This document shows, in pieces, positions 44,599-53,339 of a stretch of DNA of 64,000 bases. The notes under the pieces are model-generated. The model had not been told where the DNA came from. It saw nothing but the letters and a program-made list of their open reading frames with translations, and searched no databases. Origin of the DNA: an uncultured Nioella sp. (GTDB lineage: Bacteria; Pseudomonadota; Alphaproteobacteria; Rhodobacterales; Rhodobacteraceae); contig CANLZL010000003.1 in NCBI GenBank assembly GCA_947495575.1, positions 124,001-188,000 of the forward strand. The letters are read 5' to 3'. Position 1 is the stretch's first letter. Every line of letters begins with the position of its first letter. A program made the translations under genes and the position numbers.

Positions 44599-45651
44599 TT
44601 ACTTGCCGCCCGTTGAGGCGATGCCAGTGGCGATATATTTCTGCAGGAACATGAACACTGTCGCGATGGGCAGCAGCGTCAGAACAGTCATTGCCAAGAG
44701 GCTGGACCAGTCTGTCGTCAGTTCCCCTTGGAACGAGTTCAGCGCCAGTTGCAGAGTGAAGTTTTCGGTCTGGGTCAACACGATCAGTGGCCAGAGGAAG
44801 TCATTCCAGCGCCACATAATCGCAAGGATGGCCAGAACCGCGATGGCAGGTGCCGATAGCGGAATGATGATCCGCCAAAAGATCTTCCATTCGCTGGCTT
44901 TGTCCATTCGGGCCGCGTCAAGAATTTCATCCGGTATGGTGATCATGTATTGCCTGAGCAAGAACACCCCCGTCGGTGTTGCCGCCCCCGGTATGATGAC
45001 CCCCCATAAACTGTTGAACATGCCAAGTTCCGTCACGATCAGGAATAACGGCACGAGGACAACCGTCTGTGGGATCATTAGTGTTCCGACGACCAACAGC
45101 AGCACCGCCGTTCGCCCGCGAAATTCGTATTTCGATAGGGCAAAGGCCGCCATCGAATTGACCAACAACATCAAAAGCGTTGCTGTCACTGTGATGAAGG
45201 TCGAATTCCAGAAAAACCTGAGGAAGTTGAACCGTTCAAACAGCGACGTATAGTTTTCCGTCGCCAGTGAAAATTCTTCGACCGGTTCACGGTTGGCAAT
45301 GTTGACCCTTAGCCGTTCTTCCGGGTTCAGCGGATCGATCATTTGCGCCTGATTACCAACCCGACGCAGTTGCGCCAGCGTCATGCCCTCATATTCACCG
45401 GCGGTCATCACGAAAAGCGGCAGCGCGTCGTCATACCCATCAACTTCAACTGTTTGCTGTGCATAGGGCAACAATGTCGGCGGGAAGCGTTGCAGGTCGG
45501 CTTCGGTTTTGAAGCTGGACAACACCAGCCAAACAACCGGCCCGAACATCAAGAAGATACCGGTGCACAGATAGGCGTAAGACACCCAGTCAGTCCAATG
45601 CAGTCGGGTAGAGCCGCGTGTCGCGGTCAGAAAATCCCAGATCTTACCCAT
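44599..45651 (-). CDS. Sugar ABC transporter permease with an enlarged first periplasmic loop
   Basis: A 350-residue MalG-type permease. Helix 1 (YAYLCTGIFLMFGPVVWLVLSSF) is followed by about 90 periplasmic residues (about 50-135, containing GMTLAQLRRVGNQAQ and REPVEEFSLATENY) before helix 2. The usual length is about 280. The EAA loop is DAARMDKASEWKIFWRIIIPLSAP. Similar insertions occur in AglG-like permeases. It overlaps the other permease gene by 8 bases. Confidence 0.92.
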   Translation of the reverse strand: MGKIWDFLTATRGSTRLHWTDWVSYAYLCTGIFLMFGPVVWLVLSSFKTEADLQRFPPTLLPYAQQTVEVDGYDDALPLFVMTAGEYEGMTLAQLRRVGNQAQMIDPLNPEERLRVNIANREPVEEFSLATENYTSLFERFNFLRFFWNSTFITVTATLLMLLVNSMAAFALSKYEFRGRTAVLLLVVGTLMIPQTVVLVPLFLIVTELGMFNSLWGVIIPGAATPTGVFLLRQYMITIPDEILDAARMDKASEWKIFWRIIIPLSAPAIAVLAILAIMWRWNDFLWPLIVLTQTENFTLQLALNSFQGELTTDWSSLLAMTVLTLLPIATVFMFLQKYIATGIASTGGK

Positions 45652-46612
45652 CGACGTTCCTCCGGTTTACCCACAATTGAATGAGAGTGAGGATCACAAG
45701 GACAATAGCCACCAAAAGCGATGCAGCCGCAGCCAAACCAAAGAGGCGCGGTGCCCCGGCAAAGCCTTCCTCGTAGATATATTGAATGATAAATGTGGTC
45801 GCTGTGCCCGGTCCGCCACCCGTGAAGGCATAGATCTCGTCGAAGGTTTGGACCCCTTTGATCAGGGCCAGTACCAGGACAACCAACATCGTCGGGGACA
45901 AGAGTGGCAGAGTAATTCGTCGAAACGTTCTCCAAGGGCTGGCCCGGTCCATCAAGGCCGCTTCATACACATCGCGAGGGATGGCTTGCAGTCCGGCCAA
46001 TAGGATCAACGTGTAAAACCCCATATGCGCCCAGACAGAGATGAAAACGGACCATGTAAAAGCCCATTGCGCATCAACCAGCCAGTTATAGCCCCCGATG
46101 CCAGTCCAATCGAGGAACGCGTTCAACACGCCTTCGCGCTGCAAAATCCACTTCCAGATCAGCGCAACCACGACGGGCGACAACAAAACCGGAAAGAAAA
46201 ACACCGAGCGGAAGAACCCGCGAGCCCGAATTTTTCCGTTCAAAATAATGGCCGTCAGCAAGGCAAACCCGACCATCGCGCCAACCTGCAAAGTCACGAA
46301 CCATGTCGTGTTCCAAACGGCGCGCCAGAATTTGTCTTCGCGGCAGGAGTTCGGATCGAGAAAGTTTTCGCAATCCGTCAACGTCACGAAATTTCTGAGG
46401 CCAACATTGGGTCGGTCTGCCAACAGGACATTATCGCCGCCTGTCATCGCGTATGACACATTCAAAATAACGGGCAGAAACGCGAACAAGCCGAATAGAA
46501 TAAGGTTGGGCAGCAAAAACACCCAAGCCAGTTTGTTAATCCCGAGGAGACGCTGAAGCGCCAGCATCGGAACCTCAACGATCCGCATGATCGGTGACAA
46601 TATTTGTAGCAT
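45644..46612 (-). CDS. Sugar ABC transporter permease (MalF type)
   Basis: A 322-residue CUT1 permease with six or more helices and the EAA loop YEAALMDRASPWRTFRRITLPLLSP. A periplasmic segment with CENFLDPNSCREDKFW carries two cysteines that could pair. It follows the binding-protein gene after a gap holding a hairpin. Confidence 0.92.
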   Translation of the reverse strand: MLQILSPIMRIVEVPMLALQRLLGINKLAWVFLLPNLILFGLFAFLPVILNVSYAMTGGDNVLLADRPNVGLRNFVTLTDCENFLDPNSCREDKFWRAVWNTTWFVTLQVGAMVGFALLTAIILNGKIRARGFFRSVFFFPVLLSPVVVALIWKWILQREGVLNAFLDWTGIGGYNWLVDAQWAFTWSVFISVWAHMGFYTLILLAGLQAIPRDVYEAALMDRASPWRTFRRITLPLLSPTMLVVLVLALIKGVQTFDEIYAFTGGGPGTATTFIIQYIYEEGFAGAPRLFGLAAAASLLVAIVLVILTLIQLWVNRRNVDG

Positions 46613-46643
46613 GGACCCCTCCCTGCCCTTGCGAATTGCCCCC

Positions 46644-46659
46644 CGCGCGTCGATGCGCG
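46644..46659 (-). promoter_or_regulatory. Intercistronic hairpin after the uronate-locus binding-protein gene
   Basis: A 5-bp GC stem (CGCGC at 46644-46648, GCGCG at 46655-46659) extended by a CCC/GGG pairing across a bulge, 26 bases after the stop codon. Weaker than the other three hairpins of this kind. Confidence 0.45.
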
Positions 46660-46684
46660 AGGGACAGTCTTTGATTGGAAGTGC

Positions 46685-47956
46685 TTAGTTGGCTTCAGCC
46701 ATTGCAGCAGCAAGATCAGATGCCGCGCGCTCCATGGCTTCTTCCACGGTCAGCTCGCCAACGATGGCTTGGCTCAAACGCTCAACCGTGATGCCGAACA
46801 TTGCACGGTTGCCTGGGTAGCCCTGGTAGGCAAAGGCAATCGGAGATACGTCAGGCAAAGCACCAGCAAAACCGTTCAGCGCACCTTGTGCGCCGGCCGA
46901 TACGCCTTCGTAGTCAACGCCCGCTGCCGCTACACCAAGGTGTGCAGGCAGGTTACGGGTGCGTGCGGTGGCTTCGGCATAGATGTCTTCCTGTGCAAGG
47001 AAGTCGATGATCGCCGCGACAATCTCGGGATGTTCAGTGTCGCTGAACCCTACGATGCCAGCGCCGCCGGGCATGCCGGAACAGGCACCTGCAGGACCAC
47101 AAGGGCTGTCTACAACTTGCCAGTCGAAGAAGTCACCGATGTTCTCTTCCATGCGGCCAACCTGCCACGAACCGGAATAGTAGAACACAAGTTCACCATT
47201 GATGAACTCCTGTGCCGCATCCTGATAGGTTGCACCGCCCTGACCGGCCCAAACGTCACGCGCAAAGGTGCCGTCATTGTTCCACTCAACGAATTGTTCG
47301 ACATAGGCGGTAAAGCCGTCGTCCACCAACATCGCGTTGCCATCCGCATCGAAGAGCTGCGCGCCGTAGGAAATTGCGGGGCCCGCCACACGGTGGCCGG
47401 ACCGGTCAATCGCCATTGGGAAATCTGTGCCGGTTGCTTCTGCAACCGCACGAGAGGCCGCTGCCCAATCTTCCCAGGTTGCGCCTTCGCCCGGCATTTC
47501 AACACCGGCCTGCTCAAACAGCGTCGCATTGACGAATGGGCCGGTGATAGTCAGCTGGCTGTGCATGCCGTTGATTGCATCGCCACCATCCGGGCCACGA
47601 TACCAGCTCAGCGTGTCGCCAAAGCTGGATTCCCAATAATCGCGATCCACATAGGGCGCGAGGTCGAGGTAATATTCGCTAAGACCGCCAAGGTCGGTCA
47701 CTTTGGCGATGTCAGGGCCGTTGCCGGAAGCCAACTGAACCGGCAAGTTCTCAAGGATGGCCTGGTAGGGCACAATGTCGACGATCACGTCAACGCCGGG
47801 GTTGTCTGCTTCAAAGCGTGTCAGCAGGTCTTCATACACTTCGCATTCATTGCCGTCCGTCGAGCACATGAACCGAATTTCCTGCGCCGAAGCCATACCG
47901 GCCGAAAGGCCAAGCACGCTTGCAAGAGCAGTGGTCATTAATACTTTATTGGTCAT
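46685..47956 (-). CDS. Sugar ABC transporter substrate-binding protein
   Basis: A 423-residue periplasmic protein with signal peptide MTNKVLMTTALASVLGLSAGMASA, then QEIRFMCSTDGNECEVYEDL. It belongs to solute-binding family 1. Two cysteine pairs are visible in the mature part (CSTDGNEC; CGPAGAC). ATG 47956 is chosen because GGGAGGA precedes it. It lies 43 bases after a Gfo/Idh/MocA gene. The ligand is probably a glucuronide or other acidic sugar, inferred from uxuA in the same unit. Confidence 0.92.
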   Translation of the reverse strand: MTNKVLMTTALASVLGLSAGMASAQEIRFMCSTDGNECEVYEDLLTRFEADNPGVDVIVDIVPYQAILENLPVQLASGNGPDIAKVTDLGGLSEYYLDLAPYVDRDYWESSFGDTLSWYRGPDGGDAINGMHSQLTITGPFVNATLFEQAGVEMPGEGATWEDWAAASRAVAEATGTDFPMAIDRSGHRVAGPAISYGAQLFDADGNAMLVDDGFTAYVEQFVEWNNDGTFARDVWAGQGGATYQDAAQEFINGELVFYYSGSWQVGRMEENIGDFFDWQVVDSPCGPAGACSGMPGGAGIVGFSDTEHPEIVAAIIDFLAQEDIYAEATARTRNLPAHLGVAAAGVDYEGVSAGAQGALNGFAGALPDVSPIAFAYQGYPGNRAMFGITVERLSQAIVGELTVEEAMERAASDLAAAMAEAN

Positions 47957-47999
47957 TTTGGGTCTCCTCCCTAAAGGTCCTATTTCCGTCTTTTCATAA

Positions 48000-49064
48000 T
48001 CAGGCGACATCAGGCATCCAGCCCGCATAAAGCGCTGATCCTTTTTGCAATGGCAGTCTTATATCGCTGCCTTCGCGCGCCGATCGGTAGATCGCTGTCA
48101 CCAGCTCGATTGACCGGCGCCCGTCCTTCAATGTCACTTCGCGTCCACCTTTGCCCTCCAATGCATCGGCAACCGCGTTTAGATACCCGGCAAAGCCGGA
48201 TTTCACCTCTGGCACGTTGGCCAAAATCGCATCGACCTGCGATTGCGTGACAGGCGCGCGGGCGGTGAAGGTCCACTCGTCCTCAGCCGGTGTATAGGGG
48301 GCCGAGCCGCTTTCTGCGGAGAGCCCCTCGAAACAGAATCTGAGGCGGCTGGAATCATCACCAGAGCCGAGCGTAACACAGCTTGTCGCTAACGCACCGT
48401 TTTCCATGCGGAAGCTCAGGGCGGCGCAATCTTCGGTTTCAATCTCGTTCACCCGGACATCCGTACGCGCAAAAACCGAGGCAACCGGCCCAAGAAATCT
48501 GGTCAACAAGTCATGCGAATGGATGGCATGGCCCAGAAGCGCCCCGCCAGACTCACCCGACCATGTCCCGCGCCACGGAATGGCATAATAATCCGCATCG
48601 CGATTCCAATGGGTTTCCAGGCTGGCCACGTAGGGCTTTCCTGTCAGGCCTGCATCGATCAAAGCATGTAACTTGGCGGTCGCCGGACCGTAACGATACT
48701 GAAAAACCGGGAACACATTCTTTCCGGTCTGTTCTGCTGCAGCCTCCAGCGCATCGGCCTCTTCCAGTGATCGCACGATCGGTTTTTCGCAGATCACGTG
48801 CTTTCCAGCTTCAAGCGCCATCAGAGAGACCGAGAAATGTAGATGCGGCGGCAGGCAAACGTCGATAAGATCGATCTCGGGATCGGCTAATACGGCTTCC
48901 AAGTCATTGGAGATTGAAATGCTCGGATCATCCCCAATGGCCGCTCGTGCACGGTCCGTGTCTAACTCGCAAAACGTCGAAACTGCAAAACGGTTTGGCA
49001 GGGCGCGATACCCTTTTAAATGCTCGGCCCCGATGCCGGCACCTATGATCGCCACGCGGATCAT
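48000..49064 (-). CDS. Gfo/Idh/MocA family oxidoreductase (third of three)
   Basis: A 354-residue NAD(P)-dependent oxidoreductase. Rossmann start VAIIGAGIGAEHLKGY, the EKP motif in VICEKPIVRSLEEA, and the substrate-side segment GGALLGHAIHSHDLLTRFLG with paired histidines. Such proteins oxidise sugars or, in some families, cleave glycosides by a transient-oxidation mechanism. It overlaps the next Gfo gene by 4 bases. Confidence 0.9.
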   Translation of the reverse strand: MIRVAIIGAGIGAEHLKGYRALPNRFAVSTFCELDTDRARAAIGDDPSISISNDLEAVLADPEIDLIDVCLPPHLHFSVSLMALEAGKHVICEKPIVRSLEEADALEAAAEQTGKNVFPVFQYRYGPATAKLHALIDAGLTGKPYVASLETHWNRDADYYAIPWRGTWSGESGGALLGHAIHSHDLLTRFLGPVASVFARTDVRVNEIETEDCAALSFRMENGALATSCVTLGSGDDSSRLRFCFEGLSAESGSAPYTPAEDEWTFTARAPVTQSQVDAILANVPEVKSGFAGYLNAVADALEGKGGREVTLKDGRRSIELVTAIYRSAREGSDIRLPLQKGSALYAGWMPDVA

Positions 49065-50071
49065 GCGCGCGCCTCAGCCATTGCCTGTGCCTCTAAGGCC
49101 AATTCGCAAACTTTGAACGCATGCGCCTGTGTCATCGCTGTCTCGGTGCGGTTGCGGATGTCGTCAATCAAGCGTCCAAAATAGGGAAGGCCAGCATCTG
49201 AGGCGTCGATGCGTTCGCAGCGATCACCCGTCACAAGGATCAGGTGATCTGTCCCCTCATGACCAAAATCGCAATATTTGCGTAGCTCGATATAGCCTTC
49301 AGTGCCCAGGATCGTCAGCCGCCCGTCGCCCCAAGTGGGCAGGGCATCGGGTGTGTACCAATCAACGCGGATATATCCGTGACCCTGATCGCTGCGAAGC
49401 GCGACCTCGCCAAAATCCTGCAATCCAGGATCATCAGAGTTGGCATAATTGGCAACGCTGGCCATGCAGATCTCAGCGTCGGCCGAACCTGTGAAATAGA
49501 GGAACTGGTCGATCTGATGGCTGGCAATATCTGTGATGATGCCGCCGTAGGCTTCACGATCAAAAAACCAATCAGGTCTCGACGCGCGGTTTAGCCGATG
49601 AGGCCCCAAACCAACAGTTTGCACCACTTTGCCAATGGTCCCGTTTGCAACCAAATCTGAGGCTAAGGTGACTGCTGGAACCTCAAACCGCTCTGAAAAA
49701 TCGACCGACCAAATGCGCCCAGTGCGTGCCACACATTCTTTAATCGCGTTCAGCTGATCTTGCGTCGTGCAGCCAGGTTTGTCCGTCATCACGTCCTTGC
49801 CCGCCTCCATTGCCCGCAAGGCCCAGGCCGCCCGATCCTTTGGGATGCCGGATAACAAAATCAGTTCAATGGATGCATCACCCAATAATTCGTCGGCTGA
49901 ACTGGCTTTAAGCACATCAGGGAAGCGTTTGGTAAAGCCGTCTTCGGTATTGGGGGCACCCTCAGTCCACCACCCAGCAAACTGGGCCCCGGCATCTATC
50001 ATGTTCTGTGCCATGCCAAAGATATGGCGGTGGTCGATGCCAATGGCAGCGAATTTCAATGGGGCACTCAT
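49061..50071 (-). CDS. Gfo/Idh/MocA family oxidoreductase (second of three), atypical cofactor loop
   Basis: A 336-residue protein. The N-terminal loop reads FAAIGIDHRHIFGMAQ, without the usual GxGxxG, and the motif after strand 4 is TDKPGCTTQDQ in place of EKP. The catalytic-side segment is GGIITDIASHQIDQFLYFTG. The deviations mark a distinct subfamily. It overlaps both neighbouring Gfo genes by 4 bases. Confidence 0.87.
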   Translation of the reverse strand: MSAPLKFAAIGIDHRHIFGMAQNMIDAGAQFAGWWTEGAPNTEDGFTKRFPDVLKASSADELLGDASIELILLSGIPKDRAAWALRAMEAGKDVMTDKPGCTTQDQLNAIKECVARTGRIWSVDFSERFEVPAVTLASDLVANGTIGKVVQTVGLGPHRLNRASRPDWFFDREAYGGIITDIASHQIDQFLYFTGSADAEICMASVANYANSDDPGLQDFGEVALRSDQGHGYIRVDWYTPDALPTWGDGRLTILGTEGYIELRKYCDFGHEGTDHLILVTGDRCERIDASDAGLPYFGRLIDDIRNRTETAMTQAHAFKVCELALEAQAMAEARA

Positions 50072-51108
50072 AAAGGCAACTCCTGAACCGAACCAGTATT
50101 TGCTGCACGGGTTATGGCATCAATCAGATCATGAGCGGGCAATGCCGCCTCTCCGGGAATGGCCGGGGCGCGGCCCGTCGTCAGGGCGTTCGAAAAATCC
50201 TCGATCACGCTTTGGTGCCACGCATAGGTGAAAGCCATCGGATCAGCCCCGCCTCCGGTAGCCGCATCCTCGCCCAAAACCTCTTCTCGTCCATCGCGCC
50301 AGGTGATCTGCAGCTTGCCAGATTCCAGATGAAGGCTGGCATCATCAAAATGCAGAGTGATAGATTCCGCGGATCCGGGAAAACTTGCAGTGCTTGCTGT
50401 CAGCGATCCAATGGCCCCGGAAGTGAATTCCAAACCAGCAACAACGAAATCTTCAGCCTCCATTTGGTGAAACCGCGTCGTCTTTGCCATCGCGCGAACG
50501 GATTTGACTGTTCCTGTCAGACTAAGCGCGAGGTCAATTGTGTGGATCGCCTGCGAGATCAATACGCCGCCTCCGTCGCGGCCATAGGTGCCACGCCCCG
50601 GTTCGTCATAATAGGCTTGCTCACGCCACCAGGGCACCGCAATCTCAGCTAAGCCGAGCGGCCCGAAAGAGTGCGAGGCGACGAGTTTCGCAGCGGCCAA
50701 TGACGCCGCACGCATCCTGTGCTGAAAGACGATACCCAGCCGGACGTTGGCGTCTTGGCAGATTTGAATCACCTCTCTCGCCTCATCTGCGTTCCGCCCG
50801 ACAGGTTTTTCCAAAAGGATGTGCTTTCCAGCTTCGGCCAAGGGGCGAACGATATCTGCGCGGGCATTGGGTGGCGTCAGAACAATCGCGAAATCCACGC
50901 CGGGATCGGCTGCTACCTCTGCCAAGTCAGAATAAACTCGCAACCGACGGTCGGTGACTTCGCTGGCCAAGGCCTCGGCGCGGTGACCGCTGCGCGACTG
51001 AATTCCAATCAGGTCCGTGTTCGATGCTTCCAGGCAGGCCGCAACATGAGTTCGGGCAACCATGCCCGCACCAATCAACACAGCCGTTTTCGGTCTGGTT
51101 TGAGTCAT
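50068..51108 (-). CDS. Gfo/Idh/MocA family oxidoreductase (first of three)
   Basis: A 346-residue protein: VLIGAGMVARTHVAA cofactor loop, LLEKPVGRNADEA, and GRDGGGVLISQAIHTIDLALSLTG near the active site. It is the first gene of an eight-gene minus-strand unit (three Gfo proteins, binding protein, two permeases, ATPase, uxuA) that starts at the GntR operator region. Confidence 0.9.
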   Translation of the reverse strand: MTQTRPKTAVLIGAGMVARTHVAACLEASNTDLIGIQSRSGHRAEALASEVTDRRLRVYSDLAEVAADPGVDFAIVLTPPNARADIVRPLAEAGKHILLEKPVGRNADEAREVIQICQDANVRLGIVFQHRMRAASLAAAKLVASHSFGPLGLAEIAVPWWREQAYYDEPGRGTYGRDGGGVLISQAIHTIDLALSLTGTVKSVRAMAKTTRFHQMEAEDFVVAGLEFTSGAIGSLTASTASFPGSAESITLHFDDASLHLESGKLQITWRDGREEVLGEDAATGGGADPMAFTYAWHQSVIEDFSNALTTGRAPAIPGEAALPAHDLIDAITRAANTGSVQELPL

Positions 51109-51148
51109 ACCCTACCTGAACTCCTCCCAAGTTGCCCCCATCAGACAT

Positions 51149-51162
51149 ACCGGTATACCGGT
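51149..51162. promoter_or_regulatory. GntR (UxuR-like) operator O1
   Basis: ACCGGTATACCGGT is a perfect 14-base palindrome with the GGTATACC core typical of FCD-type GntR regulators such as UxuR/ExuR. It lies between the divergent Gfo and gntR genes. Confidence 0.75.
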
Positions 51163-51179
51163 TGTCAACTTAATTACAT

Positions 51180-51192
51180 ACCGGTATACAGG
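51180..51192. promoter_or_regulatory. GntR (UxuR-like) operator O2
   Basis: ACCGGTATACAGG repeats O1 with one mismatch, 31 bases away (three helical turns). A further TATACCG half-site is at 51195-51201. Confidence 0.7.
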
Positions 51193-51226
51193 AATATACC
51201 GACATCCCTGCGAAGGAGCCTTTGAC

Positions 51227-51943
51227 GTGAACCGCAAAACGCCTGCCCTTGATGCAGCGGCGATGCCTGTCCCGCCATTGGACCTAAACAGGCCCGCGGC
51301 CGAGCAGATTTTCACGTCTCTAAAAGCCGCGATTCTATCGACCCGTTTGACGCCCGGGCGCATGATTTCGGAAAACGAGGTTGGGCAGTTATTTGGAGCT
51401 AGTCGAACACCGGTACGAGAGGCCTTTTCGCTGCTTCGTGAAGACGGGTTGCTGATCACCCGTCCAAGCCGTGGCACATATGTGTCAAAGCTGTCGGAAA
51501 AGCAGATCCGCGGAGCCCAGTTTTTGCGGGAAGCGCTGGAAGTTTCCGTTGTCGAACGGCTTTGCCTAGAGGGGCTGAAGGACATCCACCGGACGCGTCT
51601 GGTCAAGGCGCTCGAGTTGCAAAAACGGGCAATGCAGGCGGGAGACACCTCTGCATTTCAGGAGCAAGACGACCGGTTCCATGCCATCTTGGCCGACGCC
51701 ACCGGTTTTGAGCGCATAGAAAATCTTCTGATAAAAGAAAAGTCCGTACTCGATCGCTTACGTGTCCTGTCGCTTGATGACACTAACCAGATGGAGCAAC
51801 TGTTCAGTGAGCACACTGGTATATTTGAAGCCATCGAAAACGGCTATTCCGGGCAGGCCGTCGATCGGATCAAGCGCCACCTTCGGCGCGTTCTGAAAAC
51901 ACTGTCGCAACTGATTGAGGCCAATCAGGACTATTTTGAATAA
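51227..51943 (+). CDS. GntR family (FCD) regulator of glucuronate catabolism
   Basis: A 238-residue regulator. Winged helix (ISENEVGQLFGASRTPVREAFSLL and TRPSRGTYVSKLS, seen here in part) and a C-terminal FCD domain with conserved metal-site residues (EQDDRFHAIL, EHTGIFEAIENG). The start is GTG 51227 with AAGGAG 8 bases upstream. Position before uxaC-uxuB and the GTATAC operators make it the functional counterpart of UxuR/ExuR. It likely responds to fructuronate or a related uronate. Confidence 0.9.
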   Translation: MNRKTPALDAAAMPVPPLDLNRPAAEQIFTSLKAAILSTRLTPGRMISENEVGQLFGASRTPVREAFSLLREDGLLITRPSRGTYVSKLSEKQIRGAQFLREALEVSVVERLCLEGLKDIHRTRLVKALELQKRAMQAGDTSAFQEQDDRFHAILADATGFERIENLLIKEKSVLDRLRVLSLDDTNQMEQLFSEHTGIFEAIENGYSGQAVDRIKRHLRRVLKTLSQLIEANQDYFE

Positions 51944-51959
51944 GCCCCCGGAGGCCAAT

Positions 51960-53339
51960 GTGACCCACTTGCCACCGCAAGCCCAAGCGATCTATGAAAC
52001 TGTCCAGGGGTTATCGATCATCTCACCCCACGGGCATTGCGACCCGAGCTGGTGGGCAGATGATTTGCCCTTTCCTGACCCCGCAGAATTACTGATTATT
52101 CCCGATCACTATGTTTTTCGGATGCTGTATTCACAGGGTATTCCGCTTCAAAAGCTGGGTGTTGGTGTTGCTCGGCAAGACCGGAATCCACGCGAGATTT
52201 TCCGGCTATTTGCATCCAATTGGCACTTGTTCTTAGGCACACCCAGCCGGGGCTGGCTTAACCATACATTTCGGAACTTGCTTGAAATAGAAACACCCCT
52301 GTGTGCGGACACATCCGATGCTATATTCGATCAGATTTGCCAGAAGATCCAATCACCCGATTTTCGGCCACGTGCTCTATTTGACCGGATGAACATTGAC
52401 GTGCTCGCCACTACGGATGCTGCGACCGACCAATTGAGCACCCATTCGGCGATCCATGCTTCAGGCTGGACGGGCCGCATCATTCCAACATTTCGACCCG
52501 ATGATATCTTGAATCCCGCGCGCCCCTCCTACGCATCAAGCTTGCAAGAATTGGCTGAGCAAACCGGCGAAGACGTAACTGAGTACGCCGCCTTCCTGCG
52601 TGCGATCTCAAAACGGAGGGAGTTTTTCCGGCAAATGGGGGCCACCGCGACCGATCACGACGTTCCGATCCCCATTACAAATTGGTTGAGCAAAAGCGAA
52701 ATCAACGACCTGCATGCCCGGGCCTCTCTCGGTACTCTGAACGAAGATGAGTGCACTCGTTATTACGGTCACTTGCTGATTGAGATGGCCCAAATGGCCG
52801 CTGATGATGGAATGGTGATGCAAATCCATGCGGGTAGCCGTCGAAACACGAACCCGGCATTAATGAGCCAGTTCGGGCCGGACATGGGTGCTGACATCCC
52901 ATTGGCTGTGAATTGGGTTGACGGTCTTCAGGATTTGTTGGCGCGTGTCGGTAATGATCCGAAACTGCAAATCCTGCTGTTCACGTTAGATGAAAGCACT
53001 TACGCCCGTGAATTGGCACCGATGGCAGGCCATTGGCCATGCCTAAGGATCGGACCACCCTGGTGGTTTCATGACAGCCTAAATGGAATGCGCCGTTACT
53101 TTGACAACGTGGTCGAAACGGCCGGGTATTTCAACCTGGCCGGGTTCAATGATGACACGCGGGCATTCCTGTCGATACCCGCCCGCCACGACACGTGGCG
53201 CCGCGCCGTGTCGATTCACTTGGCGGATCAGATCGAACGTGGCGCAATGGTTCAATCCGATGCCCTGCGACTTGCTCCCTACCTCTGCCGCGATCAGGCC
53301 ATTGATGCCTACCGACTGCCCGGCGAAAGGTCGGCGTGA
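51960..53339 (+). CDS. uxaC: Uronate isomerase (glucuronate isomerase)
   Basis: A 459-residue metal-dependent isomerase of the amidohydrolase superfamily. Metal motif ISPHGHCDPSWWADD, followed by FDRMNIDVLATTDAATD, MQIHAGSRRNTNP and the late GPPWWFHDSLNGMRRY. GTG 51960 is chosen because GGAGG lies 5 bases before it; the frame extends back into gntR. It converts D-glucuronate to D-fructuronate. It follows gntR by 16 bases and overlaps uxuB by 1 base. Confidence 0.94.
   Translation: MTHLPPQAQAIYETVQGLSIISPHGHCDPSWWADDLPFPDPAELLIIPDHYVFRMLYSQGIPLQKLGVGVARQDRNPREIFRLFASNWHLFLGTPSRGWLNHTFRNLLEIETPLCADTSDAIFDQICQKIQSPDFRPRALFDRMNIDVLATTDAATDQLSTHSAIHASGWTGRIIPTFRPDDILNPARPSYASSLQELAEQTGEDVTEYAAFLRAISKRREFFRQMGATATDHDVPIPITNWLSKSEINDLHARASLGTLNEDECTRYYGHLLIEMAQMAADDGMVMQIHAGSRRNTNPALMSQFGPDMGADIPLAVNWVDGLQDLLARVGNDPKLQILLFTLDESTYARELAPMAGHWPCLRIGPPWWFHDSLNGMRRYFDNVVETAGYFNLAGFNDDTRAFLSIPARHDTWRRAVSIHLADQIERGAMVQSDALRLAPYLCRDQAIDAYRLPGERSA

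Noticed and set aside
46769-47941. Long open frame (about 390 codons) opposite the second binding-protein gene
   Set aside because: Same antisense effect; the encoded sequence looks compositionally unlike a folded protein.
43500-47956. Assignment of this ABC transporter as the sulfoquinovosyl-glycerol importer
   Set aside because: It is in one unit with uxuA and starts at the uronate GntR operators, more than 6 kb from the smo genes, so a uronide substrate is the simpler reading.
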